A stretch of 37,449 nucleotides of DNA. Origin: CAYGZT01 sp964354445 (GTDB lineage: Bacteria; Patescibacteriota; Minisyncoccia; UBA6257; JAGOQP01). Positions 23,991 through 31,490 of this stretch are shown here, piece after piece. Under the pieces are notes generated by a model. It made no database searches and had not been told where the DNA came from. It was given only the letters and a program-made list of their open reading frames with translations. Where the stretch lies: the NCBI GenBank assembly GCA_964354445.1, contig CAYGZT010000019.1:1-37449 (forward strand). Reading direction: 5' to 3'. Numbering within the stretch: position 1 is the stretch's first letter; each line of letters begins with the position of its first letter. A program made the translations under genes and the position numbers.

Positions 23991-25274
23991 ATGAAAAAAC
24001 TAATGCTAAAAATCAAAAACCTGTGTGCAAAAACTTGCGTCGTAGTGGGATTTTTTCTTGCAGTCCGGCAAATCAGGCGCACAAGTAAATGGACCACGAC
24101 GCTCATCGTCCTTATCATGGTGCTCACGTTTCTTAACCTCGTGGTAACAAGCGGCATCCTGGTGGGTTCAATTCAGGGAGCGGTGAACGCGGTGGGTAGT
24201 TACTTTTTGGGGGACGTTTTTATCTCAACACTCAAACAAAAGGACTACATCGGACAGAGTCAATACATTATTAACACGGCGCAAAAGATGCCAGAGGTTG
24301 CAGCGGTCACGGCACGTTACAGCGAGGGCGGTTTTGTTGAATCGGATTACAAAAAACTTCTTAAAAGCTCGGAGCTCCGCGAACGCGTAGGAGCGTCGAT
24401 TGTCGGCATCGACCCGTCTGCCGAAGATACCGTGACACACCTCTCACGGCTTATCGTGGAGGGTGACTATCTTGCTCCCGACGATTACGACAAAGTTCTG
24501 CTGGGAAGCATGCTGCTGAGAAAATATTCTTCGTTTGAATCGGTAAATTTCCCGGTGCTTGGCGACGTGGGGATTGGAGATAGAGTGCTGGTTACCGTCA
24601 ACGACGTATCACGAGAAGTCGTGGTGAAGGGAATTCTCAAAAGCAAGGTGGATGAAATCGACCGGCGTGTCTTCTTTGTCGACACACAGTTTAGAAAGCT
24701 CATTGGCCAGTCCGACTACAACGTCGATGAAATCTCCATCCGCCTCGTCCCTGGAGCCGACCCTATTGCCGTCAAAGAGGCGTTGCTGAGCGGCGGCGCA
24801 GGAGCTTTTGCGCGCGTGCAGACGCGAGAGGATGCGGAACCCAAATTCATCAAGGATTTGAAAACGACGTTCGGGATGCTGGGGAATGTTATCAGCTCCA
24901 TTGGTCTTGTGGTAATGGCTATTACGATGTTCATCGTCATTTTTATCAATGCCATTACGCGGCGGCGTTACATCGGGATTCTCAAAGGCATCGGCATCAG
25001 CAGTCTGGCAATCGAACTTTCATATGCTTTCCAATCTTTCTTTTATGCTCTGATCGGCTCGGCGATCGGTCTTGTCATCACGTACGGCGTTCTGCTCCCG
25101 TACTTTTCCGCCAATCCCATCAACTTTCCCTTCGGTGACGGCATCCTGGTGGCTCCCGTTTCAACCACGCTCATCAGAGTTGTCATTCTGATATTCACCA
25201 CCGTTGTAGCCGGATTCGTGCCCGCGCGTCTCATCGTCAAAAAAAATACCCTCGATTCAATACTCGGGCGCTAA
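23991..25274 (+). CDS. ABC transporter permease, MacB/FtsX type
   Basis: 427 aa. One N-terminal membrane segment (about 36-58), a large outside domain (about 60-290, MacB periplasmic core type), then three C-terminal segments (about 300-330, 345-375, 395-420) forming the FtsX domain, with the coupling motif RRRYIGILKGIGISS. Works as a dimer with the ATPase encoded 3 nt downstream. Such systems act by mechanotransmission to export or extract peptides or lipoproteins. Substrate unknown; without outer-membrane partners a Gram-positive-type role is likely. Confidence 0.9.
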   Translation: MKKLMLKIKNLCAKTCVVVGFFLAVRQIRRTSKWTTTLIVLIMVLTFLNLVVTSGILVGSIQGAVNAVGSYFLGDVFISTLKQKDYIGQSQYIINTAQKMPEVAAVTARYSEGGFVESDYKKLLKSSELRERVGASIVGIDPSAEDTVTHLSRLIVEGDYLAPDDYDKVLLGSMLLRKYSSFESVNFPVLGDVGIGDRVLVTVNDVSREVVVKGILKSKVDEIDRRVFFVDTQFRKLIGQSDYNVDEISIRLVPGADPIAVKEALLSGGAGAFARVQTREDAEPKFIKDLKTTFGMLGNVISSIGLVVMAITMFIVIFINAITRRRYIGILKGIGISSLAIELSYAFQSFFYALIGSAIGLVITYGVLLPYFSANPINFPFGDGILVAPVSTTLIRVVILIFTTVVAGFVPARLIVKKNTLDSILGR

Positions 25275-25277
25275 TAT

Positions 25278-25970
25278 ATGATCACCGTCACCAACCTCAC
25301 CAAAACCTACCGGAACGCCAACGTCGAAACGAAAGTGCTGCGCGGCATTTCGTTTGCCGTCCCCAAAGGACAGATGGCGGCGATTGTCGGTCCCTCGGGA
25401 GCCGGAAAATCCACTCTCCTCTACCAACTGGGCCTTCTGGACCATCCGACTGGCGGCTCGATTGTCATCGACGGCACCGACACGCAACACCTCTCCCGGG
25501 AAGAGAGAACAGTGTTTCGCTTGCACAAACTGGGATACATTTTCCAGGACTACTCCCTAATGCCGGACCTCACCGCCCAAGAAAACGTCGCAATACCGCT
25601 TCTGATGCAGGGAATCGAAAGACGAGATGCTCTCGCGTCGGCGTGTCAGGCGCTTGAACGGGTAGGGCTTTCGCACCGATTCTCGAACTATCCCAGCCAG
25701 CTTTCCGGCGGTGAGCAGCAACGGGTTGGCATCGCCCGTGCGGTAGCGCACGGGCCGGCTATCATTTTTGCCGACGAACCGACTGCAAGCTTGGACTCAA
25801 AAAATTCAAAAGAGGTGATGGAACTTCTTTTGGCGCTTCACCAAGAAGGAGAAACTATAGTGATTGTGACTCACGAACCCGAGTACGCACAATTGTGTCA
25901 ACGCATTATCGAGCTCAAGGACGGCCTGATAGTGTCCGACGCAATGGCGGGTTATCAGCTCAAGCAATAA
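25278..25970 (+). CDS. ABC transporter ATP-binding protein, MacB/LolD type
   Basis: 230 aa with all ABC motifs: Walker A GPSGAGKST, Q-loop FQDYSLMPDLTAQEN, signature LSGGEQQRVGIARA, Walker B IIFADEPTASLD, D-loop with SKNSKEV, H-loop VTHEPE. Begins 3 nt after the permease stop; together they form a complete exporter-type unit. The closest group by motif is MacB/LolD/FtsE. No adaptor (MacA-like) gene is next to it. Confidence 0.93.
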   Translation: MITVTNLTKTYRNANVETKVLRGISFAVPKGQMAAIVGPSGAGKSTLLYQLGLLDHPTGGSIVIDGTDTQHLSREERTVFRLHKLGYIFQDYSLMPDLTAQENVAIPLLMQGIERRDALASACQALERVGLSHRFSNYPSQLSGGEQQRVGIARAVAHGPAIIFADEPTASLDSKNSKEVMELLLALHQEGETIVIVTHEPEYAQLCQRIIELKDGLIVSDAMAGYQLKQ

Positions 25971-25971
25971 C

Positions 25972-26001
25972 AATAAAAAGAAGGGGACGCACTGCGCCCC
26001 C
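25972..26001 (-). terminator. Terminator of the orphan gene at 26001
   Basis: On the minus strand GGGGGCGC pairs with GCGTCCCC (one G-T pair, 3-nt loop), followed by TTCTTTTTATTG. The stem begins inside the stop codon of the gene. Confidence 0.75.
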
Positions 26002-26540
26002 TAATCGTCCTCATCGTCCTCCTGTGTCTCAAGAGCACGCCTGTTGCACCGGAACCAGACCAAAGCGTCGCACGCGCCCCCGGAACTCCCCGCGGGGAGG
26101 AAAGGATCCCTGCATCGCATCTTCAGATCATCCGGGTCAATGCACTCGACCACTTCCGCGATGAACGACATCGCGTCGTTGAACTCGCCACACGAGTCCA
26201 CTCCGACTTTCTCCAGAAAACCCCAGGTGAAAACGTCATCCCAGCAAAAGTGGCCCTGAGGTTTCTCTGCGGGCATGCCCATGCGGCATGGAGCGATGAC
26301 CCTTATCCAGATGTCGCCATCGGCAGTGCAGATGCCCACCACGCCGTTGTGGATTCCCCACGTCCCCCGTTCGCCGAACTCTTCGTTCGGACAGATGATC
26401 AGGGGAAGGTGAGAGCACGAATGGTGAAACTGCAGCCCCGTGATACGGATGAATCCTGCTCTCCCGAGCAAGGCCGCGATTTCTCCCTGTCCTTGTGGAG
26501 ACGGTGGCGCAGAGTTCCTCTCCAGCGTTTCTGCCTGCAT
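26001..26540 (-). CDS. Orphan cytosolic protein, strong ribosome binding site
   Basis: 179 aa from the ATG at 26540, chosen because AAAGGAGG lies 6 nt upstream. The frame is open further upstream without support. The protein has an alpha/beta look, with FIRITGLQFHHSCSHLPLIICPNEEFGERGTWGIHNGVVGICTADGDIWIRVIAP, several Cys and His, and a very acidic tail (TQEDDEDD). No family recognised. It has its own promoter and terminator, a single-gene unit. The same design occurs in the other orphan genes of the window, so it may belong to one regulon or lineage-specific set. Confidence 0.75.
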   Translation of the reverse strand: MQAETLERNSAPPSPQGQGEIAALLGRAGFIRITGLQFHHSCSHLPLIICPNEEFGERGTWGIHNGVVGICTADGDIWIRVIAPCRMGMPAEKPQGHFCWDDVFTWGFLEKVGVDSCGEFNDAMSFIAEVVECIDPDDLKMRCRDPFLPAGSSGGACDALVWFRCNRRALETQEDDEDD

Positions 26541-26592
26541 CTCTCTCCTCCTTTCCTGGCTCCTTAGTATCAATGCGAAGAATCTGTTCGCT

Positions 26593-26621
26593 ATATTATC
26601 ACACCAAATAACTTCTGTCAA
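26593..26621 (-). promoter_or_regulatory. Promoter of the orphan gene at 26001-26540
   Basis: A perfect -35 TTGACA (26616-26621), 17-nt spacer, TAATAT (26593-26598) with TGTGA just before it. Leader about 45 nt with AAAGGAGG. Confidence 0.6.
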
Positions 26622-26684
26622 CACAAACCTCGCGTTTGCGGACACGACAAACGCTCAGATGTCGGCGGAGTATCCGTTATTTTC

Positions 26685-27290
26685 TTATTGAAAAGGACTC
26701 GGATCACACCGATTATCCTGCGGCGAGCATCCGATCTGCGTCCACTCGTAGAACGCTTCCGGACTTCCTTCCAACGCAAATATCACGCGTGTGACTGTGG
26801 GAAATTGCTTGAGCGTTGTCTCGACTTCCGCAAAAAACTGCGCGCCGCCGCAGGAAGCGCTTGCCGCCGAGACCAGCAAACGGATGTCTTTCAGGTTCAC
26901 GTACGCCGTGCCGTTCTCTACCTTCACGCCGATGAGAATATCCTTGGTCCTTTCCGAGAACAGTGACACGTACCCCTGCACCATCTCGTCAGAGGTGGGG
27001 CCCCTGAACAGCTCTTTGAGCGCGGCCGCTGCCACTGTCTGTGTGTAGGGCACGATGCGCTTGAGAGGATACACCGCAGCGCAGTCCTGCGCGTTTGGAT
27101 TTATGTTTTCGTTGTCAAAATACACCGAAAATGTCGTTGACGTCGGCGTTTGCGGCGTTTGGGTGACAGAAGGAACTTCAATATCAGTCGCCGTCCCCCA
27201 CCGCTGTCCCACATACCATCCCGCACCAGCCGCTACCACGACAACTGCAAAAGCAACGACGTGCCATGTCCATGTCTGTCTCTTTCCCAT
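26685..27290 (-). CDS. GerMN domain lipoprotein-like/secreted protein
   Basis: 201 aa. An N-terminal membrane anchor (about 9-29, WHVVAFAVVVVAAGAGWYV) is followed by a Thr/Pro linker and one GerMN domain: STTFSVYFDNENIN, YPLKRIVPYTQTVAAAALKELFRGPTSDEMVQGY, VENGTAYVNLKDIR, AQFFAEVETTLKQFPTVTRVIFALEG. GerMN domains occur in spore and envelope proteins; no spores are implied here. Two Cys at the end may bond. A GAGG site lies 8 nt before the ATG. Function at the cell surface unknown. Confidence 0.85.
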   Translation of the reverse strand: MGKRQTWTWHVVAFAVVVVAAGAGWYVGQRWGTATDIEVPSVTQTPQTPTSTTFSVYFDNENINPNAQDCAAVYPLKRIVPYTQTVAAAALKELFRGPTSDEMVQGYVSLFSERTKDILIGVKVENGTAYVNLKDIRLLVSAASASCGGAQFFAEVETTLKQFPTVTRVIFALEGSPEAFYEWTQIGCSPQDNRCDPSPFQ

Positions 27291-27320
27291 GTTTATTTCC
27301 TCTTTTTGTATGCTTTCTTT

Positions 27321-27351
27321 TTCGTATATTCGTACCTTTTCGTATTTCGTA
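27321..27351. repeat. Four short TTCGTA repeats
   Basis: TTCGTA occurs four times (27321, 27329, 27339, 27346; steps of 8, 10 and 7). On the minus strand it reads TACGAA, upstream of the GerMN gene and directly after the DsbD-like gene. Similar TACGAA arrays are, to my memory, common between genes in Patescibacteria. It could be a binding site array or a degenerate repeat. Confidence 0.5.
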
Positions 27352-27356
27352 GACGT

Positions 27357-28574
27357 TCACCCGAACATCAGCCACTGAGGCTTCAACAGCAAGAGTAACC
27401 CAATAGCAACCATCAGAACGCCGCCGATGAGCCGCGAGAGACGCACGTATTTACCCGAAAGTCCCGTCAGCCGGAATGTTACCATCGCAATTACAAAAAT
27501 AACCATGTCATCGAGCATATAGAAGAAGATGTAGAGCAAAAGATACAGGTAGTAAGAAAGTGAGGGCAGCTCGCTCAGCGTCAGGATTTGCGTATATGCC
27601 GCGGGAAGTCCGGCTGAACAAAACAGCTCAACCAGATTCACCGACGCCGCCAGCGCTACGATGCCCGCCAGCGCCAGCCAGAAATTCTTCGTGCGCGTCA
27701 CCGCTTTGAGCCGCTCGATAATGCCCTTCTTGCGATCGGATGCTTCAACGACGCAGACGATTTCCTTCTTCGAAAAATATTCCTTCAAACTCCACGCACC
27801 TCCTGCAAGCGCCACCAGCGCGATTGCCGCCCGCACCCACGCCACATACCCAACAAAGAGCAGAGCGTTCAGCCACGCGGCCATAAAGACAAAGTACACG
27901 ACCCCCGAGATGAGGATGAATGAACTTCCCAATACCCACATGCGCCGCCGATCGTTCATCTCAAGCAACAACCCGATGAGAAACACCAGCACCCACATTG
28001 CACACGGATTGAAGCCGTCGATGAGTCCGAATACCGTCGTCAGGAACGGAAGCGAGAGGTTTTTAACTCGCACGGTGCCGATGAGCGGGAAGGTGAATTC
28101 ATCAGGAACGGAAAACGACGTTCTTCTCTCATTATTGTCATTGCCGCTATTTTCGCGGACGGCGTTTATAACCGGCTCTATGGTGTCCGCGCATTCTTGC
28201 TGTATGCACTCTTTGATCTTTGCCTCAATCGCCGCACCGGTAGTTTCATCGTTAAGATAACCGGCGACGTACATGTCTCCGACCGCCGTAAACGGAACTC
28301 CCGATATGGAAATATCCAATGCCGTGCCGATATCCTGCATCAGCTTGGCGTTTTCGGCGCTGTACCATACTTCGTAATCGTGAACTGTCAGTGTTGGATA
28401 TTTGTCTTTCAGCTGTTCAAGAAGTTTTTCTTCCTCCGCACAGTGCGGGCACCCATCGCCCCAGAAGAAATAGAGGTCGACGCTTTTGGGAACGCTTTGC
28501 GCCTGCGCAAAAACGCTGCCGACCCCGGCCAGCAGCATCACCGCAACAATACCCGCAAATATAAACCGCTTCAT
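27357..28574 (-). CDS. Thioredoxin-DsbD (CcdA-like) membrane fusion protein
   Basis: 405 aa. Signal peptide (1-25, MKRFIFAGIVAVMLLAGVGSVFAQA), then a thioredoxin domain outside the membrane with the CPHC active site in FFWGDGCPHCAEEE, and a cis-Pro at SGVPFTAV. From about residue 165 follow six or more membrane segments of the DsbD/CcdA kind, with the two reactive Cys in DGFNPCAMWVL and ELFCSAGLPAAY. The layout puts the thioredoxin first, reverse of the E. coli DsbD C-terminal arrangement. It should pass electrons from cytosolic thioredoxin to outside substrates. Confidence 0.9.
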   Translation of the reverse strand: MKRFIFAGIVAVMLLAGVGSVFAQAQSVPKSVDLYFFWGDGCPHCAEEEKLLEQLKDKYPTLTVHDYEVWYSAENAKLMQDIGTALDISISGVPFTAVGDMYVAGYLNDETTGAAIEAKIKECIQQECADTIEPVINAVRENSGNDNNERRTSFSVPDEFTFPLIGTVRVKNLSLPFLTTVFGLIDGFNPCAMWVLVFLIGLLLEMNDRRRMWVLGSSFILISGVVYFVFMAAWLNALLFVGYVAWVRAAIALVALAGGAWSLKEYFSKKEIVCVVEASDRKKGIIERLKAVTRTKNFWLALAGIVALAASVNLVELFCSAGLPAAYTQILTLSELPSLSYYLYLLLYIFFYMLDDMVIFVIAMVTFRLTGLSGKYVRLSRLIGGVLMVAIGLLLLLKPQWLMFG

Positions 28575-28638
28575 ATTACTGAGACAACTCTATGCACCAC
28601 ATACGTAGATACGAATAGTTTATCGTGGATTTGGTGGA

Positions 28639-28777
28639 CCAGGTAGTGAATTTTCCGACCGGTATTTTTATGGTTCGCCGGTTATCATCAATAATAGAAT
28701 TCTAGGCGCGTATTGCAAATTTGTTGCATCACACAAAAAATACCGGTAACAAACCATTCGGAAAATCTACTACCTGG
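28639..28777. repeat. Long imperfect inverted repeat
   Basis: The left arm holds CCAGGTAGT, AATTTTCCG and ACCGGTATTTTT (28639-28669). The right arm holds their complements, AAAAATACCGGT (28736-28747), CGGAAAAT and ACTACCTGG (to 28777). The middle of about 66 nt has no gene. It could be a small non-autonomous element or a large hairpin. It ends where the duplicated tRNA-Ala 3' end begins. Confidence 0.6.
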
Positions 28778-28794
28778 TGGACCCAGGGAGAATC
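28777..28794 (-). pseudogene. Duplicated tRNA-Ala 3' end fragment
   Basis: GTGGACCCAGGGAGAATC (plus strand) is repeated exactly at 28832-28849, where it is the 3' acceptor, T-stem and half T-loop of tRNA-Ala(CGC). The copy breaks off in the T-loop and continues as CCTGCCTGCGC, like the start of the 20-bp palindrome in the tRNA-Pro fragment at 30345. Confidence 0.6.
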
Positions 28795-28812
28795 CCTGCC
28801 TGCGCAATGTCC

Positions 28813-28916
28813 CGATAACTTTGGTGGGCCTGTGGACCCAGGGAGAATCGAACTCCCGTCTCGGCAATGCGAATGCCGTGTTCTGCCACTAGACCATGGG
28901 CCCACCAAAGTTATCG
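28813..28916. repeat. Inverted repeat enclosing tRNA-Ala(CGC)
   Basis: CGATAACTTTGGTGGGCC (28813-28830) and its exact complement (28899-28916) flank the tRNA. The right copy includes the first bases of the tRNA acceptor stem. Confidence 0.75.
28833..28903 (-). tRNA. tRNA-Ala (CGC)
   Basis: 71 nt: acceptor GGGCCCA/TGGGTCC with G3-T70, anticodon stem CGGCA/TGCCG with loop TTCGCAT (anticodon CGC), T-arm GGGAG-TTCGATT-CTCCC, discriminator A. The D-stem GTCT/GAAC is weak. The G3-T70 pair supports Ala. CCA is not encoded. Confidence 0.88.
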
Positions 28917-28933
28917 AGGATCCACGATTTATC

Positions 28934-29185
28934 TTATTTTGAAATGTTCTCGATGAGCCGCTCCACGGCGCGTTGGCTCTTCCACGACTTAATCTGCAAT
29001 TCTCTCTTTCGTGCAGACGATAAACTGCTAAAAGACTCGCTATATATAAGCTGCCACGGGACGTACCTTTTTGTGGAGTGTACCAATCCTTTGTTGTGTA
29101 GGGCAAGCCTTTTGGCTATATCCTTGCAACTGCCAATATAGTACGTGCCGTTGCTTTTTGATTTCAAAATGTACGTACAGGACAT
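28934..29185 (-). CDS. Small GIY-YIG nuclease
   Basis: 83 aa, a stand-alone GIY-YIG domain of the UPF0213/YhbQ kind. The first motif is CTYILKSKSNGTYYIGSC (T-Y and Y-I-G), the catalytic Arg is in AKRLALHN, and the Glu is in ARKRELQIKSWK. Such mini-nucleases are abundant in Patescibacteria; their function is not established. The coding frame is bounded by a 12-bp inverted repeat, ATTTTGAAATGT at 28936-28947 and ACATTTCAAAAT at 29182-29193, the latter overlapping the start codon. It lies just upstream of tRNA-Ala(CGC) and may be a mobile cassette. Confidence 0.88.
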   Translation of the reverse strand: MSCTYILKSKSNGTYYIGSCKDIAKRLALHNKGLVHSTKRYVPWQLIYSESFSSLSSARKRELQIKSWKSQRAVERLIENISK

Positions 29186-29198
29186 TTCAAAATGTAAA

Positions 29199-29325
29199 TC
29201 GGGACGAATGCGCCGTTATACCATCCCGATTTTCTCCAAACCTCACGTTTGGCTGGAAAATCGCGGACTCTCGATTCGCTGGCAAAATTACAAATTTTGA
29301 CCGAATCGGAGCTAGACCATAGGCC
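29199..29325. repeat. Three consecutive hairpins and a tRNA 5'-end-like fragment
   Basis: Hairpins: ATCGGGA/TCCCGAT (29199-29230); CGATTTTC and CCAAAC with their complements (29227-29263); CGATTCG and CAAAATT with complements (29272-29308). Then CTAGACCATAGGCCT (29312-29326) matches the tRNA-Ala(CGC) 5' end, CTAGACCATGGGCCC, in 13 of 15 positions. Upstream of the GIY-YIG gene; role unknown. Confidence 0.5.
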
Positions 29326-29341
29326 TCAGCGCTTCACCATC

Positions 29342-29668
29342 CTATGTTATCCCAGCTCCTGGTTCAACGTCCTCCATTGTAGTCAGCAAGACCGACTTTC
29401 CGTCACCGGCATCCGCCGCCAGAAGCATCCCGTTACTCTCCAGCTTCATAAGAGTGCGCGGCTGAAGATTTGTAATCACAATAATCGTCCTGCCTATCAA
29501 CTGTTCGGGTGCGTATTCTTTTGCAACGCCCGCGACGATCTGGCGCGTTCCGGCAGCACCTAAATCTACTTCGAGTCGCAGAAGTTTCTCCGACTCTTCC
29601 ACGCGCTCCGCTTTTATAACCCTCGCCGCACGCAATTCAACTTTTTTGAAATCGTCGAATGCTATCAT
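29342..29668 (-). CDS. MetRS C-terminal-like tRNA-binding protein
   Basis: 108 aa OB-fold tRNA-binding domain (EMAP/Trbp111 type): FDDFKKVELRAARVIKAERVEESEKLLRLEVDLGAAGTRQIVAGVAKEYAPEQLIGRTIIVITNLQPRTLMKLESNGMLLAA is closely like the C-terminal domain of MetG or the free CsaA-type/MetG beta subunit. It is a dimeric helper that holds tRNA, probably for methionyl-tRNA synthetase encoded elsewhere. It starts 1 nt after the bcp stop, so the two genes are coupled. Confidence 0.88.
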   Translation of the reverse strand: MIAFDDFKKVELRAARVIKAERVEESEKLLRLEVDLGAAGTRQIVAGVAKEYAPEQLIGRTIIVITNLQPRTLMKLESNGMLLAADAGDGKSVLLTTMEDVEPGAGIT

Positions 29669-29669
29669 G

Positions 29670-30149
29670 CTACTTTTTAAACAACCCCTTCAGATACTCA
29701 TACACTTCAAACGCGTGTGTCTCGGGCTTGACGTTCTCCCATACATGCGCGACGGTTCCGTTTTTGTCCACAAGAAACGTCGTACGCAGGGTTCCTTCCG
29801 ACTCCTTTCCCATAAATTTCTTCTTCCCCCATACCCCGAACGCACCAATAAGTTTTCGCTCAGGGTCGCTCAGGAGAGGAAACGAAAGGTTATATTTCCC
29901 GATGAACTTCCGGTGCGATGTGACGCTGTCGGCGCTTACACCAACCACCGCAACACCTAATTTTTTAATCTCGTCGTTAAAATCGCGAAAACTGCACGCT
30001 TCTTTGGTGCAGCCGGGCGTATCATCTTTGGGATAAAAATACACAACCACACGCGAGGCGTTCGCAAGAAAACTCCCGAGCGTAATCTCGTGTTCATTCT
30101 GATCGTATACTGCAACGCCCACCGGCGCTTTGTTTCCTTCTTTCAGCAT
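29670..30149 (-). CDS. bcp: Thioredoxin-dependent peroxiredoxin, Bcp/PrxQ type
   Basis: 159 aa. Reduces hydrogen peroxide and organic peroxides. The peroxidatic Cys lies in KDDTPGCTKEACSFRD and the resolving Cys five residues later (CTKEAC), the atypical 2-Cys Bcp arrangement. Conserved VVGVSADSVTSHRKFIGKYNLSFPLLSD and RTTFLVDKNGTV follow. Normal length. No ribosome binding site before the ATG at 30149. Together with the thioredoxin-DsbD protein it points to active redox defence. Confidence 0.96.
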   Translation of the reverse strand: MLKEGNKAPVGVAVYDQNEHEITLGSFLANASRVVVYFYPKDDTPGCTKEACSFRDFNDEIKKLGVAVVGVSADSVTSHRKFIGKYNLSFPLLSDPERKLIGAFGVWGKKKFMGKESEGTLRTTFLVDKNGTVAHVWENVKPETHAFEVYEYLKGLFKK

Positions 30150-30167
30150 GAAAAGAGAATTAATTCG

Positions 30168-30433
30168 TCGGGCCGCCGGGAATCGCCTACGAGTCCTCCC
30201 TCGTCGTCACTCAGTCGGCTTGCAGGCCGCCCCTCGCGATTCCGGCTGCTGCCGGAATATCGCTGCGGTCTTCAATCCCCGACGCAGGCAGAGCAGTCTG
30301 CCTGCTGCGCCCTCCTCGCTGCGCTCGTCGGGCTGCCGGGAATCCCTGTCTGCCGGCAGGCAGGGAACCCGGTCTTTATCCTCCTTCGCTAAAGCTACGG
30401 CGGACAGGTGCACCTCGGTGTCCTTCTCCTTTT
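30168..30433. repeat. GC-rich repeat tract next to tRNA-Pro
   Basis: Non-coding, full of palindromes: ATTCCGGC/GCCGGAAT, GCAGGCAGA/TCTGCCTGC, the 20-bp palindrome at 30345-30364, and TTCGCTAAAGCTACGGCGGA near 30386. It contains two partial copies of the tRNA-Pro 3' end (30168-30185 and 30328-30378) besides the real one at 30437. No gene seen. Confidence 0.6.
30328..30378 (-). pseudogene. tRNA-Pro 3' fragment split by a 20-bp palindrome
   Basis: TCGGGCTGCCGGGAATC (30328-30344) and GAACCCGGTCTTTA (30365-30378) match the 3' half of the intact tRNA-Pro without a break, but CCTGTCTGCCGGCAGGCAGG is inserted between them, in the T-loop. The rest of the tRNA is missing. Confidence 0.7.
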
Positions 30434-30507
30434 TGGTCGGGCTGCCGGGAATCGAACCCGGTCTTTACGCACCCGAAGCGCACGTACTACCGGTATACTA
30501 CAGCCCG
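30434..30507 (-). tRNA. tRNA-Pro (CGG)
   Basis: Acceptor CGGGCTG/CAGCCCG, anticodon stem TGCGC/GCGTA with loop TTCGGGT (anticodon CGG), T-arm CCGGG-TTCGATT-CCCGG, discriminator A and an encoded CCA. The C1-G72 pair is usual for Pro. Confidence 0.92.
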
Positions 30508-30552
30508 ATAGGAGAAACTATAGAGGATGAGGCAGATTTTGCAACCGCTTGT

Positions 30553-31407
30553 TCAGCGCAGGGCGATTTTCCGAGGAACAATCCCTTCCCCGTAAAACAA
30601 ACGAAAAAGCTCACGAACGCGCCATGAGTCCTCGGTGGTAAGAAACTCATGCGAACCACTGGCATCAAGCGTCGTTTCAATCTCCGGATGCCGCACAAGA
30701 TAGTCGGCAATCTTTTGCGCGACAATAACCCCCTGCGACACTATTGCAACACCCGACGGAATATATCTGCGGAACATATCCTCAATCAGCGCATAGTGCG
30801 TGCACCCAAGCACGAGTGTATCAATCCCCCTTTGGGGATTGATGCTGAGCGACGTCGAAGTATCGATGCGCTTACTTTTCAAAAACAGCTCCCCGACATA
30901 CTTTCCAACCGCAAGCCCTAGTCCTTCCCACTCCATCTCACCCGCTTCAATAATCGGAACCAGCAAAGGACATGCTTGCTGATGCACCACGATGTTTTTA
31001 TCAAGTTTGGTGATTTCACGCGGGAACGCGAATGATTGTACAGTCGCTTCGGTCCCGACGACGCCAACCTCTTTCGAGCGCGTGCGCACCACGACTTCCT
31101 CGGCGGTCGGGATGATGACGCCCAATACCCTTCTGTCGGGGTGTTGCCGCAAAAGCCACTCCTGCTGGATACGGCGCAGCGCGGAGGATGAAGCGGTGTT
31201 GCACGCCAAAATCACCAGCTGCGCTCCGCGCGCAAATAACTCTCTCACCCCCTGGCGCGTGAAGCGGTAAATCGTGTCGTGGCTGTGCGAACCGTAGGGC
31301 GTGCGCGCGTTGTCACCAAGATAAACGGTTGAATACCGCGGCAGAAGCTTTTCAACTTCTTTAAGCACCGTAAGACCCCCGAGACCCGAATCAAAAAAAC
31401 CAATCAC
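30553..31407 (-). CDS. murI: Glutamate racemase
   Basis: About 284 aa. Makes D-glutamate for peptidoglycan. Both catalytic Cys are present, in LACNTASSSAL and LGCTHYALIEDMF, and the N-terminus IGFFDSGLGGLTVLKEVEKLLP is the family start. The initiation codon is a GTG at 31407: GATACT ends exactly 6 nt upstream, so the mRNA should be leaderless. The open frame continues upstream through a terminator and the gene at 31491, which cannot be part of it. Supports a peptidoglycan-containing wall. Confidence 0.93.
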   Translation of the reverse strand: MIGFFDSGLGGLTVLKEVEKLLPRYSTVYLGDNARTPYGSHSHDTIYRFTRQGVRELFARGAQLVILACNTASSSALRRIQQEWLLRQHPDRRVLGVIIPTAEEVVVRTRSKEVGVVGTEATVQSFAFPREITKLDKNIVVHQQACPLLVPIIEAGEMEWEGLGLAVGKYVGELFLKSKRIDTSTSLSINPQRGIDTLVLGCTHYALIEDMFRRYIPSGVAIVSQGVIVAQKIADYLVRHPEIETTLDASGSHEFLTTEDSWRVRELFRLFYGEGIVPRKIALR

Positions 31408-31413
31408 AAGAAT

Positions 31414-31419
31414 AGTATC
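31414..31419 (-). promoter_or_regulatory. -10 box of murI (leaderless)
   Basis: GATACT on the minus strand, 6 nt before the GTG start. No TG extension. TATACAAT slightly upstream is an alternative -10 box that would give a short leader. Confidence 0.4.
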
Positions 31420-31445
31420 CGGTATTTTGCCCGCATTGTATATAG

Positions 31446-31475
31446 AAAAAACGAAGCGGTGCCCGAAGGCACCGC
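31446..31475 (-). terminator. Terminator of the three-gene orphan operon
   Basis: On the minus strand GCGGTGCC-TTCG-GGCACCGC: an 8-bp perfect stem closed by a stable TTCG tetraloop, followed by TTCGTTTTTT. It separates the orphan operon from murI. Confidence 0.9.
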
Positions 31476-31490
31476 CGGAAGCGTCCAGAC

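Noticed and set aside
29240..29326. Possible tRNA-Thr (loop TTTGTAA with a 5-bp stem)
   Set aside because: There is no proper T-arm or matching acceptor; the stem belongs to a simple AT-rich hairpin.
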